In this document: piece after piece, positions 14,198 through 19,815 of the stretch
Numbering within the stretch: position 1 is the first letter of the stretch
Layout: every line of letters begins with the position of its first letter
DNA from: Hyphomicrobiales bacterium
GTDB taxonomy: Bacteria > Pseudomonadota > Alphaproteobacteria > Rhizobiales > Xanthobacteraceae
Direction of reading: 5' to 3'
DNA length: 19,815 nt
Assembly: GCA_003164375.1 (NCBI GenBank)
Contig: PLTE01000180.1
Coordinates: 1-19,815, forward strand
Made by a program: the position numbers and the translations under genes
Notes under the pieces: generated by a model
The model's input: only the letters and a program-made list of their open reading frames with translations
Told to the model about the DNA's origin: nothing
The model's database searches: none

Positions 14198-15112
14198 CTA
14201 GTCGCTATTCGCTATTCGCAATTTCGCCGTTTCCGAGCCCTTCGCCTTGAGCGTCTTGAACAGGTCAAGAGCGTCCTTCGGCTTTAGGTTCTTGTGCACG
14301 ACGGCCGAGACCGCAGCGATCATGGCGGCCGGCGCTTCGGATTGGAAAATATTGCGGCCCATATCGACACCGGACGCGCCCTGCTGCACGGCGTTATACG
14401 CCATGGTCAGCGCCTCGAGCTCGGGAAGCTTCTTGCCGCCGGCCATGACGATCGGCACCGGGCAGGATGCCGTGACGGTCTCAAAACCTTCATCGACGTA
14501 ATAGGTCTTCACATATTGCGCGCCGAGCTCGGCGATGATGCGGCAGGCGAGCCGGAAATACTTTGCGTCGCGCACCATGGCCTTGCCGACCGCGGTGATG
14601 CCCATGACCGGAATGCCGGCGCGTAACCCGGCATCGACCAGCCTCGTCATATTATGCACCGAGCGCGTCTCGTGCTCGCCGCCGATGAAGACCTGGATGC
14701 CGACGCCGGCGGCGTTGAGCCTGATCGCGTCGTCCATGTCCATGGCGATCTGTTCGTCGGACAGCTCTTCGCGCAAAATGCTGGGCCCGCCGCTGGCGCG
14801 CAGCACCATCGGCTTCTGAGACTCAGCGGGAATGACGCTGCGCAAAATCCCGCGCGTGCAGAACAGCGCGTCGCAGGACGGCAAGAGCGGCACGATCGAA
14901 AGGTCGATGCGCTCAAGCCCGGTGGTCGGGCCCTGAAAATAGCCGTGGTCGACGGCGAGCATCACGGTGCGGCCCGAGGCGGGATCAAACACCCGCGCCA
15001 TGCGGTTCTTCATGCCCCAATCGAGCTGATGCGATCCTTTGAGATAAAAGCCCGGCGTCTGCTGCGGCTGGTCGAGCGAATAGCGTTCGCCTTCTTTGTC
15101 GGCTTCCGGCAT
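14198..15112 (-). CDS. lsrF: LsrF-type 3-hydroxy-5-phosphonooxypentane-2,4-dione thiolase / class I aldolase
   Basis: A 304-residue cytoplasmic protein closely matching E. coli LsrF, which transfers an acetyl group from the phosphorylated AI-2 breakdown product to CoA. Shared blocks are LKGSHQLDWGMKNRMARVF (24-42), VMLAVDHGYFQGPTTGLERID (50-70), CTRGILRSVIP (85-95) and GASGVDMGRNIFQS (245-258). The Schiff-base lysine is Lys202 in VKTYYVDEGF, as in the E. coli enzyme (Lys203). None of the other lsr genes (lsrK, lsrR, lsrACDB, lsrG) is in the window, so the AI-2 role is uncertain. It may instead act as a related DhnA/FbaB-type aldolase. The ribosome-binding site is weak (GGGGA, 11 bases upstream). 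The residues after 275 diverge from LsrF. Confidence 0.9.
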   Translation of the reverse strand: MPEADKEGERYSLDQPQQTPGFYLKGSHQLDWGMKNRMARVFDPASGRTVMLAVDHGYFQGPTTGLERIDLSIVPLLPSCDALFCTRGILRSVIPAESQKPMVLRASGGPSILREELSDEQIAMDMDDAIRLNAAGVGIQVFIGGEHETRSVHNMTRLVDAGLRAGIPVMGITAVGKAMVRDAKYFRLACRIIAELGAQYVKTYYVDEGFETVTASCPVPIVMAGGKKLPELEALTMAYNAVQQGASGVDMGRNIFQSEAPAAMIAAVSAVVHKNLKPKDALDLFKTLKAKGSETAKLRIANSD

Positions 15113-15206
15113 GATGTCGTCAGTCCCCGCCTGATGTTGCCGCCGTCAATGTTGCGTCGGCAATTTTACTTCGGCAACGTTACTTCAGTTGATGTTGCGT
15201 AGCCGG

Positions 15207-15464
15207 TTAGTCCGGAGTCCGCCAGTAGGGATTGAGGCTGCAATAGCCCCGGTTGCCGGCCAGGATAAATGGCTGACACTCCTCGACCGAGTCATAGACG
15301 CATTCCCACATCAGGTTGCCGCCGCCATTGTCGGTGACCGCGCACCACCTGGCGTGACCCCAGGTGGCGGTCCGGCCCGGCGTTGCGGCCAAAATCATGA
15401 AAAGGCAGGTGGCCGCAGCCAGGCCCACAGCCGCGAATGTCGGTCTCGGAATGAGGATTTTCAT
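15207..15464 (-). CDS. DUF3551 small secreted cysteine-containing protein
   Basis: An 85-residue exported protein. The N-terminal signal/anchor is about residues 1-33 (basic KILIPRP, then AAVGLAAATCLFMILAA). The mature part has the DUF3551 pattern: RWCAVTDNGGGNLMWECVYD, SVEECQPFILAGNRGYCSLNPYW. Four cysteines (41, 55, 63, 75) could form two disulfides in the periplasm. This family is abundant in Bradyrhizobiaceae and relatives and has no known function. It is encoded 94 bases upstream of lsrF in the same direction, and its 5' end faces the SOS promoter of imuA about 140 bases away. Confidence 0.85.
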   Translation of the reverse strand: MKILIPRPTFAAVGLAAATCLFMILAATPGRTATWGHARWCAVTDNGGGNLMWECVYDSVEECQPFILAGNRGYCSLNPYWRTPD

Positions 15465-15601
15465 AGCGATAGTTTAGGGTCGCAAGGGGGCGAAAAGCAA
15501 CGCAGCGGAACTGCTCCGGCCGCGCATCCTCAATGCCGGCCACGGACCCTTAACCGAACCGGACCGAGCCCTCGATCGCCCTTTCGCTGCCTCTTTTGCC
15601 C

Positions 15602-15629
15602 TTGCAATGTTCTTTATTTGTTCTAGTAT
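15602..15629 (+). promoter_or_regulatory. Probable sigma-70 promoter of imuA-imuB-dnaE2
   Basis: TTGCAA (15602-15607) and TAGTAT (15624-15629) are separated by 16 bases. The spacer is almost filled by a LexA box, which is where repressor binding would block RNA polymerase. The predicted start is near 15636, giving a leader of about 50 bases. Confidence 0.6.
15609..15623 (+). promoter_or_regulatory. LexA (SOS) box 1, GTTC-N7-GTTC
   Basis: Exact match to the alphaproteobacterial LexA operator: GTTC (15609-15612), seven bases, GTTC (15620-15623). It lies between the -35 and -10 elements upstream of imuA, the position expected for damage-inducible control of this cassette. Confidence 0.9.
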
Positions 15630-15639
15630 GGTCATTCTA

Positions 15640-15654
15640 GAACATACAGAGAAC
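15640..15654 (-). promoter_or_regulatory. LexA (SOS) box 2, opposite orientation (GAAC-N7-GAAC)
   Basis: GAAC (15640-15643), seven bases, GAAC (15651-15654): the same operator read from the other strand, starting 31 bases after box 1 and just past the expected transcription start. Two perfect boxes in one promoter suggest tight repression. Confidence 0.85.
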
Positions 15655-15689
15655 ATCGACAGCTTATCCCCGGCAGGGAATCCCGCCAA

Positions 15690-16610
15690 ATGGCTGAGCC
15701 CATTGCTCTTTCTGTTGCTGTTGTGACGCCAAGGGCTCTTGTAAGTCCGGCGCGAAACCGCGCCGTCGTCATCGCGGAATTGCGTCGCCTGCTGCGGCCC
15801 GCAAGGCAACCCGACAAAGTTCTGCCGTTCGGCCTCTCAGCGCTCGATTCACACCTGCCGGAGGGCGGCCTCGCCTGCGGCGCCTTGCACGAGATCGTGC
15901 CGGAGACGCAAGGCGCCATCGCTGCCGCCTTCGGCTTCGTCGTGGCGCTCCTGGGCCGCCTGCCGCCGGCGCACCCGCTCATCGTCGTCATGCCGGCCCA
16001 TATGCCGGGTTATGGGCTGCGCCCATACGGCCGGCTTTGCGGACATATTTCCGGACACGGCCTCAACGCCTTGGGCCTCGATCCCGGCCGCGTGATCTTG
16101 GTCGAGACGGCGCACCGCAAAGAAACTCTGTGGGCGATTGCCGAGGCGTTGCATTCGGGAGCGCCCGCCGCCGTCTTAGGCATGATCGACCGGCTCGATC
16201 TCAAGACCAGCCAAAAGCTGCAGCTCGCGGCCAGCGATTGCGGGCTGCCGCTGTTGCTGCTGCGGCCGGCGGCCCCCACCCCACCCTCCCCCGCATCGGG
16301 ATCCCCGCCGCGCGAGCGCGGCGGGGTGCCCCTCGGGGGAGGCTGGGGAGGGGGAAGTGCTGCGGCAACGCGCTGGCGCGTCGGCACCGCACTTGCCGCG
16401 CGCGACCGCTTCGGCATGCAGGCGCGCCCGCGATGGCATCTGCAACTCGAACGCTGTCGCAACGGCCGGCCGGGCGAATGGGTAGTGGAGTACGATCATG
16501 TCGCGCATCGTTTCAGTTTGGCTGCCGCGCTGGCCGATTCAGCGCTTTCTCGCGGCGCAAAGCATCGATCCACAGACGATCGATCCTGCAGATACGCCGA
16601 TCGATCCTGA
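15690..16610 (+). CDS. imuA: ImuA, mutasome protein (RecA/SulA-like)
   Basis: A 306-residue ImuA, the RecA-related accessory protein of the ImuA-ImuB-DnaE2 translesion mutasome. The N-terminal part has VLPFGLSALDSHLPEGGLACGALHEI (44-69), typical of the family. The place of a Walker A motif (PETQGAIAAAFGF, 71-83) lacks the Gly-Lys-Thr, as usual for ImuA. The core continues through LVETAHRKETLWAIAEAL (137-154). Residues about 194-223 are a Pro/Gly/Arg-rich stretch encoded by a palindromic element inserted in frame. The C-terminal part resumes at TRWRVGTALAARD. The start is the first ATG after the LexA-controlled promoter, with CAGGGA upstream. Its last 113 bases overlap the beginning of imuB in another frame. 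Confidence 0.92.
   Translation: MAEPIALSVAVVTPRALVSPARNRAVVIAELRRLLRPARQPDKVLPFGLSALDSHLPEGGLACGALHEIVPETQGAIAAAFGFVVALLGRLPPAHPLIVVMPAHMPGYGLRPYGRLCGHISGHGLNALGLDPGRVILVETAHRKETLWAIAEALHSGAPAAVLGMIDRLDLKTSQKLQLAASDCGLPLLLLRPAAPTPPSPASGSPPRERGGVPLGGGWGGGSAAATRWRVGTALAARDRFGMQARPRWHLQLERCRNGRPGEWVVEYDHVAHRFSLAAALADSALSRGAKHRSTDDRSCRYADRS
16273..16354. repeat. G/C-rich palindromic element inserted within imuA
   Basis: Outer arms of 20 bases (16273-16292 and 16335-16354) pair with two mismatches. An inner perfect 10-bp stem CCCCGCCGCG/CGCGGCGGGG (16303-16312/16317-16326) has a CGAG loop. The outer-arm sequence CACCCCACCCTCCCCC is nearly the same as in the elements before dnaE2, so they belong to one family. 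It stays open in the imuA frame and encodes about 28 residues of low-complexity linker. Confidence 0.85.
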
Positions 16611-18096
16611 GCGGCCGTTCGTCCTGGTCAGTGGCGGCGCCGGAGGCCCCCGCCTCGCCGGTTTGAACGCCGCGGCGGAACAAGCAGGCCTTGCGCTCGG
16701 CGAACCCTTGGCCGACGCGCGGGCGAAAGCTGTGCCGCTGCAAGTGCGCGCCATCGACGCTGCCGCCGATGCCGCCGCGCTACGGCGGCTGGCGTTATGG
16801 GCGACGCGCTATACGCCGACCGCTTCACCATGGCTTAAAGAATTTGGCGGCGAGGCAAATGGCGCCGACGGTTTTTTCCTCGACATCGAAGGATCCGCGC
16901 ATTTGTTCGGCGGCGAGGACAAGCTCATCGCCGATCTCGCCGCCCGGCTCGACCGTTTCGGGCTCAAGGCGCGGCTTGCGGTTGCCGCAACGCCGGGCGC
17001 CGCCTGGGCGGCGTCGCGCTTTCACCGCTCGCCGTTAGCCGTTTTGCCGTTGGGTCAAGAAGTGGCGGCGCTGGCCGAGATGCCCATCGCGGCGCTGCGG
17101 CTTACGCCGGAAACCCGCAACGCGCTGCGCCGGCTCGGCTTCAAAACCGTAGGCTCCCTCATCGACCAGCCGCGCGCGCCCTTTGCCGCGCGCTTTGCGG
17201 CGGAACTCTTGCGCCGTCTCGATCAGGCGCTCGGCCGCGTCGACGAACCGCTCGTGCCCATCGTCGCGCCGCCGGTCTATCACAGCCTGCATTATTGGCT
17301 CGAACCGATCATCACCGCGGAGGCGATCGTCGCCCGCGCCAGACGGCTCATGCAAAATCTCGTCCATGTGCTGGTGCGCGACGACGTCGGCGCGCGCGCG
17401 TTGCGGCTTTGCCTTTACCGCGTCGACGGCGCGGTCGAGACCATCGATATCGGGCTGACGCTGCCGACGCGCGACGTTTCCCATGTGGCGCGCCTCATCG
17501 ATCTTAAGCTCGAGGCGGTTGCGGCGACGCAAGACGCGGGCTTCGGCTTTGAGGCGATCGGGCTTGCCGTCACCCGCGCCGAAGCCATGCCGGCGCGCCA
17601 GACCGAGTTCACCGCGACTGCTGCGGAAGACAGCGCCGAGCGTTGCGCGGCTTTGATCGATGCGCTGCGGCAGCGTCTCGGTTCGCAGTGCGTGCGACGG
17701 TTCGCGGCCCGTGCCAGTCACCTGCCCGAGCGCGCCGAAGTATTGCCGCCGATCGACGGCAAGACATGTCAAGTCTCCGCATGGCCTGCGCCTGAACAGG
17801 CGCGTCCGCTCTTGCTGTTGCCTCGTGCCGAGCCGACCGAGGTCACAGCGCTTGTTCCCGACGGTCCGCCGCGGCGGTTTTGCTGGCGCGGCGTGACCTA
17901 CGATGTCACCGGCTCCCAGGGCCCGGAACGCATCGCCGCCGAATGGTGGCGGCATCGCGCACAGACCGTTCCGCCGACGCGCGATTACTATCTCGTCGAG
18001 GATGCCGGCGGCCATCGCTTCTGGCTGTTCCGCGAAGGCCTCTATGAGCGCGAGACCGCGGCGGCGCGCTGGTTCGTGCAAGGCTTGTTTGCTTGA
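16498..18096 (+). CDS. imuB: ImuB, catalytically inactive Y-family polymerase homologue
   Basis: A 532-residue ImuB, which bridges ImuA, DnaE2 and the beta clamp in error-prone repair. It begins SRIVSVWLPRWPIQRF, where active Y-family polymerases have the D-x-D metal site, so the first catalytic aspartate is missing as expected for ImuB. GFFLDIEGSAHLFGGE (125-140) is the counterpart of the second catalytic motif. Fingers, helix-hairpin and little-finger-like parts follow (ALRRLGFKTVGSLIDQPRA, about 207-225, is the hairpin region). The family C-terminal extension ends DYYLVEDAGGHRFWLFREGLY...WFVQGLFA. A GGAG is 7-10 bases before the ATG, inside imuA. Residues 23-39 contain three IDP repeats from a short duplicated ATCGATCC sequence. 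Confidence 0.93.
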   Translation: MSRIVSVWLPRWPIQRFLAAQSIDPQTIDPADTPIDPERPFVLVSGGAGGPRLAGLNAAAEQAGLALGEPLADARAKAVPLQVRAIDAAADAAALRRLALWATRYTPTASPWLKEFGGEANGADGFFLDIEGSAHLFGGEDKLIADLAARLDRFGLKARLAVAATPGAAWAASRFHRSPLAVLPLGQEVAALAEMPIAALRLTPETRNALRRLGFKTVGSLIDQPRAPFAARFAAELLRRLDQALGRVDEPLVPIVAPPVYHSLHYWLEPIITAEAIVARARRLMQNLVHVLVRDDVGARALRLCLYRVDGAVETIDIGLTLPTRDVSHVARLIDLKLEAVAATQDAGFGFEAIGLAVTRAEAMPARQTEFTATAAEDSAERCAALIDALRQRLGSQCVRRFAARASHLPERAEVLPPIDGKTCQVSAWPAPEQARPLLLLPRAEPTEVTALVPDGPPRRFCWRGVTYDVTGSQGPERIAAEWWRHRAQTVPPTRDYYLVEDAGGHRFWLFREGLYERETAAARWFVQGLFA

Positions 18097-18114
18097 GCGA
18101 GAGGCAAAAGCGAA

Positions 18115-18233
18115 CTCCCCTCCCCCTTGTGGGGAGGGGTTGGGGGTGGGGGTCGGGAGGCGCCGCGCAGAAGTCGACGCTTTCGCGTCACCTCGCGACC
18201 CTCCACCCTACCCTCCCCCACAAGGGGGGAGGG
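18115..18233. repeat. Inverted pair of G/C-rich palindromic elements between imuB and dnaE2
   Basis: Copy 1 (18115-18153) contains a perfect 9-bp hairpin CCCCTCCCC-CTTGT-GGGGAGGGG (18117-18139) and a G-rich tail. Copy 2 (18199-18233) is the same element in the other orientation, with CCCTCCCCC (18211-18219) facing GGGGGGAGGG (18224-18233). The two can also pair with each other, leaving the 45 bases between as a loop. The right edge (GGGGGGAGGGA) sits just before the dnaE2 start codon. It is related to the element inside imuA. Confidence 0.85.
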
Positions 18234-18235
18234 AA

Positions 18236-19815
18236 ATGACGAGCTATGCCGAACTGGCCGTGACCACCAATTTCTCCTTCCTGCGCGGCGCCTCGCATCC
18301 GCAGGAATTGGTCGCGCGCGCCGATGAGCTCGACCTCACCGCCATCGGCATCGCCGACCGCAACAGTTTCGCCGGCGTGGTGCGCGCCTATAGCGAAGCG
18401 AAAAAAAGAAAAATAAAGCTTCTCGTCGGCGTGCGCCTGGTGATGGCCGACGGTTTCGAGGTGCTGGCCTATCCGATCGATCGCGCGGCCTACGGCCGGC
18501 TTTGCCGTCTCCTCACCGTGGGCAATCTCAAGGTCAAGAAAGGCGAATGCAGTCTCGCCTTCGAAGACATTCTCGACGCCAGCCAAGGACAGATGCTGAT
18601 CGCGCTGCCGCCACGGTCGGCATTTTTTTCCGAATCATCACCGACGGTTTTCACAGAGCGGCTTGCCGCGTTGGCGCGCGCGGCGCCTGGCCGCGTCTTT
18701 CTCGCCGGCGTGCATTATCATCGCGGCGACGAGCCGCGCCGGCTTGAGCTTCTAGCCGAACTCGGCACGCGGACGAATGCGCCGCTCGTCGCCGTCAACG
18801 AGGTTTTCTATCACAGCCCGGAGCGCCGGCCGCTCGCCGACGTGCTGACCTGCGTGCGCGAAAAATGCACGCTCGACGAAGCGGGATTGCGGCTCACCGT
18901 CAATGCCGAACGCCACATCAAGCCGCCGCAAGAGATGGCGCGGCTGTTCCAAAATTTTCCCGAAGCCATCGCCCGCTCCTTGGAGATCGCGCAAGCCTGC
19001 CGCTTCCAGCTCGGCGAACTGACATATGAATATCCCGACGAGCCGGTGCCGGAAGGCAAAACCGCGCAAGGCCACCTCGAAGATCTGACCTGGGCGGGCG
19101 CGCGGGAACGCTATTCGCTCGACCGGTACCCGGAAGGCATTCCCGCCGACGTTCAAAAACGGCTACGCGATGAACTCGCGCTCATCGCCAAGCTCGGCTA
19201 TGCGCGCTATTTCCTCACGGTCCACGACGTCGTCGCCTTCGCGCGCAATCAGGACAAAGAAATTCTCTGTCAGGGCCGCGGCTCCGCCGCCAACAGCGCG
19301 GTTTGCTTTTGCCTTGGCATCACTTCGGTGAATCCGGACAAAAGCAATCTTCTGTTCGCCCGTTTCATTTCCGAGAACCGCGGCGAACCGCCCGATATCG
19401 ACGTCGATTTCGAGCACGAACGGCGCGAGGAAGTGATCCAATATATCTACGCCCGCTACGGCCGCCATCGCGCGGCGATCTGCTCGACCGTCGTGCATTA
19501 CCGCTCGCGCCGCGCCATCCGCGAAGTCGGCAAGGTTTTGGGCTTGACCGAAGACGTCACGGCAGCGCTCGCCAAGACGGTGTGGGGCTATGGCGACGGC
19601 TTGCCGGACGATCACGTCCGCCAGGCCGGCCTCGATCCGGCAAATCCGGCGATCCGGCAGGCGACAGCGCTCGCCGACGATCTGATCGGCTTCCCGCGTC
19701 ATTTGTCGCAGCATGTCGGCGGCTTCGTACTGACCCGCGGCCCGCTCGACGAGACGGTCCCGATCGGCAATGCCGCCATGGACGACCGCACCTTCATCGA
19801 GTGGGACAAGGACGA
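18236..19815 (+). CDS. dnaE2: Error-prone DNA polymerase DnaE2 (3' end beyond window)
   Basis: The first 526 codons of DnaE2, the C-family polymerase that carries out translesion synthesis with ImuA/ImuB. The N-terminal PHP domain begins TSYAELAVTTNFSFLRGASHPQ, with the DnaE2-type residues in place of the replicative DnaE HSDYSMIDG motif. The polymerase core follows, with CQGRGSAANSAVCF (344-357 region) and the catalytic PPDIDVDF, Asp389 and Asp391. HLSQHVGGFVLT is near the right edge. The frame is open without interruption to the end of the window. The ATG at 18236 is preceded by GGAGG within the adjacent repeat, 3-4 bases away. It is the third gene of the LexA-controlled operon, 139 bases after imuB. 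Confidence 0.93.
   Translation, partial: MTSYAELAVTTNFSFLRGASHPQELVARADELDLTAIGIADRNSFAGVVRAYSEAKKRKIKLLVGVRLVMADGFEVLAYPIDRAAYGRLCRLLTVGNLKVKKGECSLAFEDILDASQGQMLIALPPRSAFFSESSPTVFTERLAALARAAPGRVFLAGVHYHRGDEPRRLELLAELGTRTNAPLVAVNEVFYHSPERRPLADVLTCVREKCTLDEAGLRLTVNAERHIKPPQEMARLFQNFPEAIARSLEIAQACRFQLGELTYEYPDEPVPEGKTAQGHLEDLTWAGARERYSLDRYPEGIPADVQKRLRDELALIAKLGYARYFLTVHDVVAFARNQDKEILCQGRGSAANSAVCFCLGITSVNPDKSNLLFARFISENRGEPPDIDVDFEHERREEVIQYIYARYGRHRAAICSTVVHYRSRRAIREVGKVLGLTEDVTAALAKTVWGYGDGLPDDHVRQAGLDPANPAIRQATALADDLIGFPRHLSQHVGGFVLTRGPLDETVPIGNAAMDDRTFIEWDKD

Noticed and set aside
15121..15200. Short direct repeats (ATGTTGC, TTACTTC) upstream of lsrF
   Set aside because: Units are 7 bases, irregularly spaced and easily due to chance.
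17035..18081. 348-residue frame opposite imuB
   Set aside because: Long only because of high GC on the opposite strand; Arg/Gly-rich with no recognisable domain, while imuB is unambiguous.
18115..18233. Possible intrinsic terminator between imuB and dnaE2
   Set aside because: The hairpins are strong but not followed by a T run, and dnaE2 belongs to the same SOS operon in this family.

Overview
The window is one contiguous stretch with two different sequence styles. From about 4.1-4.5 kb to the right end it looks like a high-GC alphaproteobacterium of the Rhizobiales (Bradyrhizobium/Pseudolabrys/Xanthobacteraceae type). The reasons are an imuA-imuB-dnaE2 mutasome behind LexA boxes of the alphaproteobacterial GTTC-N7-GTTC form, a DUF3551 cysteine protein, tandem Bug/TctC receptors, and the GAGCATGATC palindromic repeat and PPKAD-type repeat familiar from rhizobial intergenic DNA. 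The left 4 kb has lower GC, different codon choice, T-tailed terminators and intergenic 'GGCTAAAGCC' hairpin repeats that look like Acidobacteria. The change falls in or just downstream of an otherwise coherent acetoacetate-degradation cluster. It could be horizontal transfer, or a metagenome assembly join inside a conserved gene (scoB).

Layout. 1-748 (-): 5' part of a zinc-free quinone oxidoreductase, preceded by three related operator-like repeats. 1116-5508 (-): four genes of acetoacetate / short-chain fatty acid use, in transcription order scoA, scoB, atoB-type thiolase and atoE-type permease. The permease is walled off by intrinsic terminators on both sides. 5586-5813 (-): small two-helix membrane protein. 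6035-11862 (+): five co-directional genes, namely a D-2-hydroxyacid dehydrogenase, glucose-6-phosphate dehydrogenase, an M24-fold hydrolase that has lost the usual metal ligands, and two tandem Bug-family solute receptors. 11881-14197: small or lineage-specific genes (coiled-coil protein, Ala-rich membrane-anchored protein, DUF3859 secreted protein) separated by repeat-bearing spacers. 14198-15464 (-): an orphan LsrF-type thiolase/aldolase and a DUF3551 secreted protein. 15602-19815 (+): an SOS-controlled mutagenesis cassette imuA-imuB-dnaE2, with dnaE2 running off the right edge.

How they work together. ScoAB activates acetoacetate with CoA from succinyl-CoA, the thiolase splits acetoacetyl-CoA to two acetyl-CoA, and AtoE would bring in the short-chain acids. 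The receptors, M24 hydrolase and hydroxyacid dehydrogenase suggest uptake and processing of an unidentified carboxylate. ImuA, ImuB and DnaE2 together carry out error-prone translesion synthesis after DNA damage. No clearly new multi-gene system is visible. The most unusual points are the metal-ligand-free M24 protein beside duplicated orphan receptors, a family of G/C-rich palindromic elements that has entered the imuA reading frame and appears to supply the dnaE2 ribosome-binding site, paired opposite-orientation LexA boxes, the lone LsrF, and the composition break near 4 kb.
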